From NORP240 sp038134485 (GTDB taxonomy: Bacteria > Pseudomonadota > Gammaproteobacteria > Pseudomonadales > Pseudohongiellaceae): 64,000 nucleotides of DNA. Position numbers and translations under genes: made by a program. Positions within the stretch are counted from its first letter, which is position 1, and each line of letters starts with the position of its first letter. Positions 35,674-45,212 of the stretch are shown piece by piece. The DNA lies in contig JAYPVG010000011.1 of the NCBI GenBank assembly GCA_038134485.1, positions 34,880 to 98,879 of the forward strand, in the 5' to 3' direction. A model generated the notes under the pieces. That model saw only the letters and a program-made list of their open reading frames with translations. It was not told the origin of the DNA and made no database searches.

Positions 35674-35752
35674 GCGGGTCCCGGTCGCTGTTTTCGCCCC
35701 GTTATCTGCGCTATAGTCCAACCCATTAAAAATAACGAGATGGGGCAGCTTT

Positions 35753-38110
35753 GTGAGCGACCGTGCGGACATCAGACCTCCCCGTATCTACCCTGCTCTG
35801 CTGGTGATTGTCGCGATCCCCTTGCTGGTGGGTGGTAGCCGGCTGCTATTGCTCGGGGGGTCGTTCTACTACCTTCTGGCTGGCATCTTGCTGATGGCAA
35901 GCGCTCGACTGTTGATGCTGGGGCAACCTGCCGGGATCACGCTGTACGGGCTATTTCTGGCGTTCACCGTTGCCTGGTCCTTCTGGGAGGCCGGGCTGGA
36001 TGTCTGGGCGCTGCTGCCCCGAATCCTGCCTTTTGCTTTATTGGGAGGGTGGCTGTTGCTCCCGAAAGTTCGTATCAGCGTGCATGGCTTTCCCCATCCG
36101 CCGCCGCTTCTGAGTTCCCGGATTTTTATTGCCAGCGCCGCGATTTACGTGATGTTGGTGAGCCTGGTGCTGGTCCGGGGTGTCGGTTACCCGATTCAGA
36201 ACGTGGCGCCGAGGCTGGCAGCCACTGCCGTCAACGAGCGAATCGACTGGCCCAGTTACGGCAACACTGCCGGAGGGACACGGTATTCCCCTCTAACCCA
36301 GATTAGTGCGACCAATGTTGCCGACCTCGAACTCGCCTGGGTTTACCGCACCGGTATAGGGGGCGCGTTCAAGGCGACTCCCTTGCAGGTTGGGGAACTG
36401 CTCTACGTGTGTACAGGTGGCAATGTGATAGTCGCGCTGGACGCGGAAAGCGGGGACCTGGTCTGGCAATTCGATCCGTTGTTGCCGCCGGATCACCTTG
36501 AGGCTGTCCGATACTTTACTACAGGCTGCCGTGGGGTTTCCTACTACGAGGCACCCCCGGACTACAGCGGTGAGTGTCCACAGCGCATTATTACCGCGAC
36601 TGCCGATGCAAGAATGATTGCCGTTGATGCACTCACAGGGAATCGTTGCTCGCGCTTTGGTGAGTTGGGCGAGATCGATCTGACCCGGAACATGGGGAAT
36701 GATCCGCTGGTATTCAATTTCCAGACTTCGCCACCCGGCATCGTGCGTGGCAATGCCGTCATCGGTGGCTGGGTCTTTGATAACCGCAGCGTGGGAGAAC
36801 CATCCGGCGTAGTTCGCGCCTTCGACGCGATCACGGGGGAATTCGCCTGGGCCTGGGACATGGGCCGGCCCGGTGTCTATACCGAGCCCCTTCAAGGTGA
36901 GGTCTATACCCGGGGCACGCCGAATGTCTGGAGCCTGATGAGTGTCGATGAGGAGTTGGGGCTGATCTATGCGCCGACTGGCAATGAAACGCCGGACTAC
37001 TTTGGCGGCTATCGCATGGACGCGTCCGAGCAGTTTGCCAGTTCGGTCGTTGCGATCGATGGTGAAACGGGTGTTCCGCGCTGGTCCTTTCAGACAGTGC
37101 ATCATGACATCTGGGACTATGATGTTCCCTCGCAACCGGTGTTAATTGATCTGCCAGCGACTGATGGGGAAATCATTCCGTCGGTTCTGGTGCCGACCAA
37201 GCGTGCTGAAGTATTCGTCCTCAATCGCGAGACCGGGGAACCGGTATTCGATATCCGGGAATTGCCGGTTCCCCAGCAGGGCGGAGTCCCGGAAGACTAC
37301 GTGACTCCCACCCAGCCATTTCCGATGGATTTGCCACATTTCAGACCTGATATTCTGGAGCGGGATATGTGGGGCATCACTCCCATCGATCAGATGCTGT
37401 GTCGTATCGAGTATCGCAAGCTGCGATACGAGGGACTGTTCACCGTACCTGGCGCCGACACAATTCTGCAGTTTCCGGGTCCCGCTGGTGGGCACAACTG
37501 GGGCAGTGTCAGTGTCGATGAGGCGAATCACATTATGGTAGTCAATCCGTTAATTATGTCGAACAAGTTAACTTTAATTCCCCGTGACGACTTACCTGAT
37601 GGCGTTGCGGGAAGTCAGCAGGGCACTCCTTATGCGCATCGCACCGAGCGTTTTATTTCGCCGCTGGAAATTCCCTGCCAGGAGCCTCCCTACGGCATCA
37701 TGGCTGCCATTGATCTGGAAACCCGAACGCTGCTTTGGGAACGACCGATTGGCACCGCCAAAGACAGTGGGCCGTTTGGTTTAAAGACGCGCTTACCCCT
37801 GACTGTGGGCACACCCCAGACCGGAGGCACGGTGACGACAGCCGGAGGACTGGTGTTTATTGCCGGTACCATGGACAACACTATCAGGGCAATAGACTTG
37901 TTTAACGGCAAGGAATTGTGGAACAAGCCCTTGCCTTTTGCTGCCCAGGCTACCCCCATGATCTACGAGTCGCCCCGCAGCGGAAAACAGACCCTGGTCG
38001 TGACTGTGCCGGTTTACAATTCGACACGAGCGGTAGGTGCCCGGGTATTACCCCCGGAGGACGAGGATCCCGAAGGCGGCTACATTATGGCTTTCCGATT
38101 ACCCGAGTAG
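35753..38110 (+). CDS. Membrane-bound PQQ-dependent dehydrogenase (glucose/quinate/shikimate family)
   Basis: The 785 residues start with about five transmembrane helices (about 13-31, 36-55, 60-80, 84-102 and 122-143), followed by a periplasmic PQQ beta-propeller (from about 160: WPSYGNTAGGTRYSPLTQI, ALDAESGDLVWQF, TVHHDIWDYDVPSQP, GPAGGHNWG). This matches the mGDH-type enzymes that oxidise sugars or cyclic acids and pass electrons straight to ubiquinone. The start is GTG 35753, since the ATG at 35740 is out of frame. The two genes encoding PQQ enzymes in the window are not close paralogues. Confidence 0.9.
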   Translation: MSDRADIRPPRIYPALLVIVAIPLLVGGSRLLLLGGSFYYLLAGILLMASARLLMLGQPAGITLYGLFLAFTVAWSFWEAGLDVWALLPRILPFALLGGWLLLPKVRISVHGFPHPPPLLSSRIFIASAAIYVMLVSLVLVRGVGYPIQNVAPRLAATAVNERIDWPSYGNTAGGTRYSPLTQISATNVADLELAWVYRTGIGGAFKATPLQVGELLYVCTGGNVIVALDAESGDLVWQFDPLLPPDHLEAVRYFTTGCRGVSYYEAPPDYSGECPQRIITATADARMIAVDALTGNRCSRFGELGEIDLTRNMGNDPLVFNFQTSPPGIVRGNAVIGGWVFDNRSVGEPSGVVRAFDAITGEFAWAWDMGRPGVYTEPLQGEVYTRGTPNVWSLMSVDEELGLIYAPTGNETPDYFGGYRMDASEQFASSVVAIDGETGVPRWSFQTVHHDIWDYDVPSQPVLIDLPATDGEIIPSVLVPTKRAEVFVLNRETGEPVFDIRELPVPQQGGVPEDYVTPTQPFPMDLPHFRPDILERDMWGITPIDQMLCRIEYRKLRYEGLFTVPGADTILQFPGPAGGHNWGSVSVDEANHIMVVNPLIMSNKLTLIPRDDLPDGVAGSQQGTPYAHRTERFISPLEIPCQEPPYGIMAAIDLETRTLLWERPIGTAKDSGPFGLKTRLPLTVGTPQTGGTVTTAGGLVFIAGTMDNTIRAIDLFNGKELWNKPLPFAAQATPMIYESPRSGKQTLVVTVPVYNSTRAVGARVLPPEDEDPEGGYIMAFRLPE

Positions 38111-38141
38111 TTGCTGAAGCAAAAGAAGTGAGAAGTTGCAG

Positions 38142-40256
38142 ATGAAGAGAGACGAATTCCGGCTTGATCGGCCGTTGCAGTTTGCGCTGGCATTGACATT
38201 AGTGGGCCTGATGCCGGGACTTTCGGCACAGCTGACTGATCCAGCGGCGCTGGCTTCCTGGGTGGCCTTGGACGCACCGACAGGGCATGAGCAGCATGCT
38301 ACCGAGGTATTGCAGTCACATCTGACGGGCTGGAATCGTGATCGCTATGGAAATCTTGTTAAAACAGTTGGTAGCGGTGAGCCTCACCGCGTGGTTGCGT
38401 GTGCGCTGGACGCCTATGCTTATGCCATTAGCCAGATCACCGAGGATGGTTACCTGCGCCTGCATCGAATTGGTTCAGGGTCACGTCACCCACTTTGGGA
38501 TCAGGCTCATGAGGGGCAGCAGCTCAGAATTCTTACTCCGGACGGACCGCTGGTCGGCGTGACTGCGGTAGCCAATGGTCATTTTGCCGCTCAGCACAGC
38601 GATGAAACCGCAGTGGTGAGCGCCGATGATCTGTGGCTCGATGTCGGGGCTTCCAGCGCGCGGGAGGTGGCCAATATGGGCATCAGTCTGCTCGATCCTG
38701 TAATCAGGCAATTGCCTGCATGGCACTATGGCTCGGAGGTGGCAGGTCCGCGGGCGGGCGCGCGAGTCGGCTGCGCCGCTGTGGCGGCTGCGGCAGAAGC
38801 AGGCGTCAACGAACAGGGCCGCACCAGCTACGTGCTGAGCGTTCAGCAGGTTTTTGGCTGGACGGGTCTCGGTGCCGCCCTGCGGCATCTCGCGCCGGTC
38901 GATGCGCTCGTCATGGTGGGGCCGGGACAGTCCGAATTCATTCAGGAAAGTCTCAGCGGAGTTGGAGACAGGTTGGATGCGGTTCTTGAAAGTGCGGGGG
39001 TTGAGACTGTCACCATGCTCGCTCCGCAGGTGTCAGATCCGGGCGCCTTGATGGAGCGGATCTCTGCTACCGAGGCCGAAAGGCTGAAAATCAGCCTGAC
39101 AAGACTCATTAATTCTGCCGGCGAAGTGCCGCAGTGGGTAGCGGCGCCGGCGCCACCGAGTCCTGTCAACGACGATTTTTCCCGCTGGGGGTTTCATCAG
39201 GATCGCAATAGCCTTTTGGAGGCGGCTGTGGTACTGGATTCGCTCGCGGAACTGTCGGCGGTGCCCGGCCATGAAGGTCCGGTGCGATATCTGGTGTACA
39301 ACGCGTTGCCTGACTGGGCGCGGCAGCAAGCTCAAGTAGATGATATGGGAAACCTGTGGATTGACATGGGACCTGCTGATGCAGAAGCGACCGTGTTTAT
39401 CGCTCACATGGATGAGGTTGGTTGGGAGATTGCCAACATTCATCAAGACGGCAGAGTCGAACTGACCCGCCTCGGAGGCGCCGTAACCACTGCCTGGGAA
39501 GGACAGCCGGCATTATTGCAAATTGATCCTTTCAGCGACGTCAATTCCTTACCCGAACCGGAAATGTTGCGGGGCGTTTTTCTGACTCGCAGCGATCCTG
39601 AACAGAAGCGCCCGGATAGTGTGCAGGCCTGGTTTGGCATGAATGCCGAGCAACTGGCTGCAGCAGGTGTGACCGCGGGTATGGGCGTTACCGGTTACAA
39701 GAGCGGCTATCGGATGGGTCCTTTCCGCTATGCCTCGCGCTCCATGGATGACCGGGTTGGTACCAGCGCTTTGCTGCTTGCCATTCAGAGCATTAATCCG
39801 GCTGAACTTGAACATCGAGTTATCTTTGCCTGGTCAGTGAGAGAAGAAGGTGGACTGAGAGGCGCAGGCGAGCTGGCGCGGCGATTTGGAATGAACACCA
39901 GACGCGTTTACAGTATCGATACTTTCGTGACTTCGGATACTCCGCTGGAATCACCCCATTTTGCCTACGCGCCGCTTGGCAGCGGGCCGGTCCTGCGATC
40001 CGCTGAAAACAGCGGACTTGCTACCGCTTCTGAACTTGCCAGGAATCGTTCTATTGCCGAGGATGCTGCCATAGAAGTTCAGATCGGACTTACCCAGGGA
40101 AGTACCGATGGCACTGCATTCACTTTTTTTGGAGCACCAAATTCTGGCTTATCCTGGCCCGGACGCTACAGTCATTCTCCCGCCGAGATAGCGGATCTTC
40201 GGGATATTGCCGAACTGGTCGACCTGATCCGCGCGTTCGCGACCGCGACGCCCTGA
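38142..40256 (+). CDS. Exported double M42-type peptidase with degenerate first half
   Basis: This 704-residue protein has a signal peptide (about 12-30) and two M42 (glutamyl aminopeptidase/cellulase M) modules in tandem, about twice the usual length. The C-terminal module (about 365-700) keeps all metal or catalytic residues: His422 in AHMDEVG, Asp536 in MDDRVG, Glu568-Glu569 in REEGG, Asp593 in SIDTF and His678 in RYSHSPAE. The N-terminal module has ALDAYAYAI where AHMDEVG is expected and lacks the other ligands, so it is probably structural. It starts 31 bp after the PQQ dehydrogenase stop. Confidence 0.8.
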   Translation: MKRDEFRLDRPLQFALALTLVGLMPGLSAQLTDPAALASWVALDAPTGHEQHATEVLQSHLTGWNRDRYGNLVKTVGSGEPHRVVACALDAYAYAISQITEDGYLRLHRIGSGSRHPLWDQAHEGQQLRILTPDGPLVGVTAVANGHFAAQHSDETAVVSADDLWLDVGASSAREVANMGISLLDPVIRQLPAWHYGSEVAGPRAGARVGCAAVAAAAEAGVNEQGRTSYVLSVQQVFGWTGLGAALRHLAPVDALVMVGPGQSEFIQESLSGVGDRLDAVLESAGVETVTMLAPQVSDPGALMERISATEAERLKISLTRLINSAGEVPQWVAAPAPPSPVNDDFSRWGFHQDRNSLLEAAVVLDSLAELSAVPGHEGPVRYLVYNALPDWARQQAQVDDMGNLWIDMGPADAEATVFIAHMDEVGWEIANIHQDGRVELTRLGGAVTTAWEGQPALLQIDPFSDVNSLPEPEMLRGVFLTRSDPEQKRPDSVQAWFGMNAEQLAAAGVTAGMGVTGYKSGYRMGPFRYASRSMDDRVGTSALLLAIQSINPAELEHRVIFAWSVREEGGLRGAGELARRFGMNTRRVYSIDTFVTSDTPLESPHFAYAPLGSGPVLRSAENSGLATASELARNRSIAEDAAIEVQIGLTQGSTDGTAFTFFGAPNSGLSWPGRYSHSPAEIADLRDIAELVDLIRAFATATP

Positions 40257-40401
40257 CACGCGGTAGAAGTAAAGGTCAGAAATTAAGAGACGCATCGAAG
40301 GGATCCCAAAAGGTAAACTGTCCCGTCTCTATAAACTAACAGGTTCTTGATTCAGGCCTGCACAGGAACGCACTATTGCATTGGGAGGAGGAGTTTTAAC
40401 A

Positions 40402-41617
40402 ATGAAAAAAGCAACTGGTTTACTCGTCACCGGGCTGGCAATGCTGGTATTGAGTTTAGGCGCGCAGGCACAGTATCCGCAGAATCTCTTGAATCAGAAA
40501 CGCACTTTCAATCAGATGGCTGCGGACGCGATGGGTGAAACTTACGTGGGAGTGACGACTTCTACAGGATTGCGGACCGGGCTTTATCCCGTTCGCAGCA
40601 CCGGTGTGTCAACAGCGCCGATCGTGGCGGCTGCCGAGCGCTTTCTCGCCAGCCTGAATGATGTGCACCTCAGTCGCAGTCATTTCGCGGTGAATGATCC
40701 TGAATGGCGCAATTGGTCGAATGTTGACGTCGGTATTTTTGCCCGTCATGGCCTGAGTCTCGAGGAAATGAGTGAAACTCAGAAACAGGCGGCATGGAAT
40801 CTGCTTCAGGCGTCCTTGAGTGCCAAGGGCTTGCAACAAACCCGGGATATTATGAAAACCGAGCAGACACTGCTGGAGCTAAATGGCGAGCCAATTCGTT
40901 ATGGTGAGGAGAAATACTATTTCACCATGATGGGGATTCCATCCCCTGACGAACCCTGGGGCTGGCAGTTGGACGGGCATCATCTGGTGATTAATTTCTT
41001 CGTACTGGGCGATCAGGTGGTGATGACGCCGGCATTCTGGGGCGGAGAACCGGTAGTGGCAGAGAGTGGTAAGTATGCCGGCAACGTGATCCTGCAGGCC
41101 GAGCAGGATCTTGGTCTGGCCCTGATGCAGTCCCTTGACTCGGGTCAGCAGGCCCGTGCCACCATCGATTCGAACAAGGTACGCAATGCACCAATGGCTG
41201 CCGCCAATGCGGACAACCTGGTGCTGGATTTCCAGGGGGTGCCTGGATCCGAACTAACCGGGGCCCAGCGGCAGCGGCTGCTGGAATTGATCAGGACTTA
41301 CGTCGGCAATTTAACCGACTCCCAGGCCGAGGTTCACATGGATGACATTGCCCGGCATCTGGATGAAACTTATTTTGCCTGGATCGGCGGCGTCGATGTT
41401 GATGCGGTATTTTATTACCGGGTCCACAGCCCGGTGATCCTGATCGAATTTGATCACCAGAACCCTGTAGGCACGCTGATGAAAAATCAGCCCGGCCAGC
41501 CAACGCGGGATCACATCCATACTGNNNNNNNNNNGCCATACTGTGGTGCGGACTCCCAACGGCAACGACTACGGCAAAGATCTTCTGCGCCAGCATCTGG
41601 AAATGCATCCTCACTAG
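40402..41617 (+). CDS. Exported DUF3500 protein, interrupted by an assembly gap
   Basis: The protein has a signal peptide (about 1-23, LGAQA-QY) and the DUF3500 pattern: FLASLNDVHLSRSHF, NWSNVD, GWQLDGHHLVINFF, TPAFWGGEP, and near the end RDHIHT continuing after the gap as HTVVRTPNGNDYGKDLLRQH. GGAGGAG precedes ATG 40402. Ten N occupy 41525-41534. The eight bases CCATACTG occur just before and just after them, and removing 19 bp joins the two halves in one frame, so the gene is probably intact in the genome. Function is unknown. Confidence 0.82.
41525..41534. other. Assembly gap (10 N) inside the DUF3500 gene
   Basis: Ten undetermined bases interrupt the reading frame. Both flanks carry CCATACTG (41517-41524 and 41536-41543), so the two contigs most likely overlap by these eight bases and no real sequence is missing. 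This is inference from the flanks and the restored protein. Confidence 0.9.
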
Positions 41618-41661
41618 GAGGCCATGCGAGCGCTGGCTCTCCTCTGTAAGCGACAAACGCT

Positions 41662-42615
41662 ATGAGGTACCTGACCTGTCATAATGGTGACCGACTTCCC
41701 GCTCTCGGATTGGGAACCTGGAAGTCGAAATCCGGTGAAGTCTATGCGGCGGTTCGACATGCTCTACGGCTGGGCTACCGGCACATCGATTGCGCAGCCA
41801 TTTATGGAAATGAAGTCGAAATAGGCCAGGCGTTGATGGATGCCATGGAAGAAGGAGTTGTTCTCCGCCGGGACCTCTGGATCACCTCCAAGTTGTGGAA
41901 TGATTGCCACAGAAGTGAAGATGTGCGGCCCGCACTCGAAAAGACGCTTGCGGACCTGCAATTGGATTACCTCGATCTTTATCTGATTCACTGGCCGGTG
42001 GCCTTCAAAAGGGGAGTTCAGTTTCCCCATCATCGTGAGGATTTCTATACTCTGGAAGAAGTGCCCTTGAGTGAAACCTGGTCGGCGATGGAAGCTTCTG
42101 TCGACTCAGGCCTTAGTCGACATATCGGCACTTCCAATTATAGTGCAGTGAAACTGCAGGACCTGCTGACGAGCTGCCGTATCAGACCAAGTGTCAACCA
42201 GGTTGAAATGCATCCTTTGCTGAGTCAGCAAAGGCTCAAGCGCTTCTGTGACAACAACTCCATAGTGGTAACCGCTTACTCGCCACTGGGTTCCCGGGAT
42301 CGTAAGGCGATCCTGAAATCCAGCAACGAGCCTGAATTGTTTGAAATAGCAGAAATTGTTGAAATTGCAGCGTACCGGAAAACTTCTCCGGCTCAGGTGT
42401 TGCTGGCCTGGGCAGTAAACCGGGGCACCGCAGTCATTCCCAAGTCGGTTACGCCCGCGCATCTGCAGGCTAACCTCGAGGCGGTCGATATAGAGCTTGG
42501 CGCTGAAGAACTGGCCTGCATCGATGAACTGAATCGCCACTACCGCTACCTTAACGGCGCTTTTCTTGCCGGGAAGAAAAGTCCCTACACAATTGGTGGT
42601 ATCTGGAATGAGTAG
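41662..42615 (+). CDS. Aldo/keto reductase
   Basis: A 317-residue (alpha/beta)8 NADPH-dependent oxidoreductase of the AKR superfamily: GLGTWKS, IDCAAIYGNEVEIG (catalytic Asp and Tyr), TSKLWN (Lys) and LIHWPV (His), then IGTSNYS, NQVEMHP and AVIPKSV for cofactor binding. It reduces an aldehyde or ketone of unknown identity. It starts 44 bp after the DUF3500 gene, and a racemase gene follows on the same strand. Confidence 0.93.
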   Translation: MRYLTCHNGDRLPALGLGTWKSKSGEVYAAVRHALRLGYRHIDCAAIYGNEVEIGQALMDAMEEGVVLRRDLWITSKLWNDCHRSEDVRPALEKTLADLQLDYLDLYLIHWPVAFKRGVQFPHHREDFYTLEEVPLSETWSAMEASVDSGLSRHIGTSNYSAVKLQDLLTSCRIRPSVNQVEMHPLLSQQRLKRFCDNNSIVVTAYSPLGSRDRKAILKSSNEPELFEIAEIVEIAAYRKTSPAQVLLAWAVNRGTAVIPKSVTPAHLQANLEAVDIELGAEELACIDELNRHYRYLNGAFLAGKKSPYTIGGIWNE

Positions 42616-42678
42616 CTTATCGACCCCTGACTACACAAGGGATCGCGCCATGAAATCGCAGAAAGCGGTTGCGTCGTG

Positions 42679-43383
42679 ATGAAGACTATCGGCTTGTTGG
42701 GTGGCATGAGCTGGGAGAGCACCGAACTCTATTACCGTGCGATTAATGAGGCAGTCAAGCAGCGGCTTGGTGGGCTGCATTCCGCCAGTATTGCAATGGT
42801 CAGCGTCGATTTCGAGCCCCTTGAACGGCTGCAGCATGCCGGGGAGTGGGATCTGGTGGCTGATGCTCTGAGCGAGGCCGCGCAGCGGATAGAAGCCGCG
42901 GGTGCAGATTTTCTGGTCGTCTGCACCAACACTATGCACAAGGTGGCTCCGCGAATCGAGCGGTCGATCAGCATTCCATTGCTCCACATCGCAGATGCCA
43001 CCGCCACTATCGTCAAACAGCGTGGAATAGACACGGTCGGTTTGCTCGGCACCAGCTTCACTATGGAGCAGGAGTTTTACCGGGGCAGGCTGCAAGACAG
43101 TCACGGCCTGAAAGTGTTGACGCCGGATTTGGCAGACCGGGAACTGGTGCATCAAGTAATTTACCGGGAATTGTGTCTCGGAACCGTAAGTGAAAAATCG
43201 CGGCGGGAGTTTCTGTGCATAGTCGATAAGTTGGCCGCCAGGGGCGCCCAGACAGTTATTCTTGGCTGCACCGAGATAGGCATGCTGTTGAAACAGGATG
43301 ACACCGATATAAGCTTGCTCGATACCACCAGCGTGCACGTCCAGCAGGCTGTCGACTGGGCTCTCTCCGGTCAAGTTGCTTGA
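42679..43383 (+). CDS. Aspartate/glutamate racemase family protein
   Basis: The 234 residues show the PLP-independent racemase pattern: IGLLGGMSWEST at the N-terminus, VVCTNTMHK with the first catalytic Cys (about residue 83), and ILGCTEIGML with the second (about residue 197). The two-cysteine pair is complete, so it should be active on aspartate or a related amino acid (YgeA-like broad racemases are relatives). ATG 42679 overlaps a possible GTG at 42676. Confidence 0.92.
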   Translation: MKTIGLLGGMSWESTELYYRAINEAVKQRLGGLHSASIAMVSVDFEPLERLQHAGEWDLVADALSEAAQRIEAAGADFLVVCTNTMHKVAPRIERSISIPLLHIADATATIVKQRGIDTVGLLGTSFTMEQEFYRGRLQDSHGLKVLTPDLADRELVHQVIYRELCLGTVSEKSRREFLCIVDKLAARGAQTVILGCTEIGMLLKQDDTDISLLDTTSVHVQQAVDWALSGQVA

Positions 43384-43544
43384 AGTTGTCGGCGGCGCCA
43401 GCAGGATACCGTTTCCCACCACCGATGTACGAAAGTCCCTGGATGGACCGCTGGAAAGGGGTGGACCCGATGGGTGGGCTTATTTTAGACTCCCGTGACA
43501 CGCGGAAATAACGCATACGAAGAACGCGTAACAAGGAGAGCAAG

Positions 43545-44084
43545 ATGAGCGAGCAATCAGAGGGTGAAAAGAAATCCCGACTGCCAATGATTCTTGGGGG
43601 CGGTGGGGCCAGCGTCGTGGTTCTGGCCTTTGTCGGTTTTATGATCTATTCCTCCACCTGTCCATGCGATTTCACGCCGGGGGGTTTCCTGTTCGGCGAT
43701 CGCCAGGATGAACCGGTTGCAGACTGGCGTTTTGCCAATCAGGTGGAACTGTGCCAGTTGCAGATCTGGGCGGGCATAAGACCGCACTCCATAAATCTTA
43801 ATTGTATGGCCTCGCCCGACGGCAATTTGTATTTAAGCTGTTCGGTCTGTGATACCAAATACTGGGCGTCCCATGTTGGCGAAAATGAACCGGCGCGGAT
43901 GCGGCTTGACGGTATTGTTTATCCCGTGGTGCTGAACAGGGTTACCGATCCTGCGGAGATGGATCGGGCCTGGCAGGCAAGGGATAGCAAGTTGAATTCG
44001 TTGCCCAATCCCGTTGGAGCGCCAACGCCCGGCTCACCGCGAGTGGAGCGGTGGTGGACGTTCAGAGTGGAATCATCAACATGA
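43545..44084 (+). CDS. Membrane-anchored Cys-containing protein, unknown
   Basis: The 179 residues have one transmembrane segment (about 15-36) immediately followed by CPCDF, then a periplasm-facing or cytoplasmic domain with LCQLQIWAG, INLNCMASPDG and LYLSCSVCDTKYWASHV. The last stretch and VYPVVLNRVTDPAEMDRAW faintly resemble split-barrel proteins of the deazaflavin-dependent nitroreductase kind, but the match is too weak to name. Six Cys could bind metal or form disulfides. AAGGAG precedes the ATG. It is followed after 33 bp by an exported propeller gene. Confidence 0.7.
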   Translation: MSEQSEGEKKSRLPMILGGGGASVVVLAFVGFMIYSSTCPCDFTPGGFLFGDRQDEPVADWRFANQVELCQLQIWAGIRPHSINLNCMASPDGNLYLSCSVCDTKYWASHVGENEPARMRLDGIVYPVVLNRVTDPAEMDRAWQARDSKLNSLPNPVGAPTPGSPRVERWWTFRVESST

Positions 44085-44117
44085 AAAATGACCCGATTAC
44101 CGGCAGGAGTTGACGAG

Positions 44118-45086
44118 ATGAAAGTTTTATCTGGTAGTAAGAAACGGAGGGCGATCGGACTGGTCGGTTCGTTGGCGTTACTTTGCGCAGGCCAGAGCAG
44201 TGCGCAGGATCAATCCTGGGTTGACCTCGCTGTACATAATTTCGGCGAGCCCATTAACACCATGTGGGCGGAGGGGGAACTTTCCTTCGCTGATGACGGC
44301 ACCATGGTGTTTTGCAGCGCACGGGAAGATATGGCCGTTGCCCCTGGTGACCCCAAGGACCTGTACATCGCCACATTTAATCAGGATACCGGTACCTGGA
44401 ATGCGCCGGTCAATATGGGCTTCCCGGTGAATGCAGCGCCAGCTACTGACGTGGATCCGTTGCGACGGGGCGACGACCGGGAACCCTGGATAACTGCCGA
44501 TGGCAATACTATATATTTCAAGTCTGACCGAACCGCTACCAGTAATCCAAACAATGCGACTGACCTGTTCGTGACTCACAAAGTCAACGGGGTATGGAGC
44601 GAACCAGAGTTGCTTGGTTTTCCGATCAGCACCGACGAAGGCAATGAGCACTGTCCGGCAATTCTGCAAGATGGTGAGACTCTGTGTTTCGCCTCCCGAC
44701 GGGCAGGTGGCTACGGTGGTTCCGATATCTGGTGTTCCCAGCAGGACGACAGCGGTAACTGGATGTCACCGGTAAATCAGGGCCCCAATATCAACACTGC
44801 GGCAGAAGAATTTCACTTTACCCAGGACACCACTGGTATGGTGTATTTCACTTCCAATCGTGAAGGGGGGCTCGGGGGCATGGATCTCTGGGGCAGCATG
44901 CAGCAGGGTCCGAACGCCTGGGGTCCCGCGGCTAATCTCGGGCCCCGCGTAAATACCGACGCCAATGACATGTGCCCTGCGCTGCCACCGGGTGGAGAAA
45001 CTTTCAGCTGGTTCTCGAACCGACAGGACAACAGTCTCGGGAACATTGACATTTTCTGGACCCAGAAGATCAATCTGGCTGAGTAA
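44118..45086 (+). CDS. Exported PD40 (TolB-like) beta-propeller protein
   Basis: After a signal peptide (about 1-24, GQSSA-QD) the 322-residue protein shows four or more PD40-like blades: ELSFADDGTMVFCSAR, PWITADGNTIYFKSDR, HCPAILQDGETLCFASRR, GGSDIW, EFHFTQDTTGMVYFTSNR, and CPALPPGGETFSWFSNR. Such repeats make WD40-like propellers found in TolB and in many surface or periplasmic proteins. AGGAG lies 8 nt before ATG 44118. It probably binds a partner; the role is unknown. Confidence 0.8.
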   Translation: MKVLSGSKKRRAIGLVGSLALLCAGQSSAQDQSWVDLAVHNFGEPINTMWAEGELSFADDGTMVFCSAREDMAVAPGDPKDLYIATFNQDTGTWNAPVNMGFPVNAAPATDVDPLRRGDDREPWITADGNTIYFKSDRTATSNPNNATDLFVTHKVNGVWSEPELLGFPISTDEGNEHCPAILQDGETLCFASRRAGGYGGSDIWCSQQDDSGNWMSPVNQGPNINTAAEEFHFTQDTTGMVYFTSNREGGLGGMDLWGSMQQGPNAWGPAANLGPRVNTDANDMCPALPPGGETFSWFSNRQDNSLGNIDIFWTQKINLAE

Positions 45087-45162
45087 TTAGCGGCAGTCAG
45101 ATTTTGCGTCTGAGCTCATTGAGTTCGATTGTTTTATTGGATTTTATTTTCTGAACGGGCAG

Positions 45163-45201
45163 AAAAAGATCGCCCCGGAGAGCATTCCCCGGGGCGATCT
45201 T
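45163..45201 (-). terminator. Rho-independent terminator after the Tat-exported hydrolase gene
   Basis: AAGATCGCCCCGG (45166-45178) and CCGGGGCGATCTT (45189-45201) form a perfect 13-bp stem with a 10-base loop. On the minus strand it is followed by T residues and lies 11 bp beyond the hydrolase stop. It may also stop the convergent propeller transcript. Confidence 0.85.
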
Positions 45202-45212
45202 GTCGAAATTCG

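Noticed and set aside
40286..40330. Inverted repeat AGAGACG ... CGTCTCT with a GGGATCCC palindrome inside
   Set aside because: The 7-bp arms are 31 bp apart with no T-run and no known operator match. It could be chance in the leader of the DUF3500 gene.
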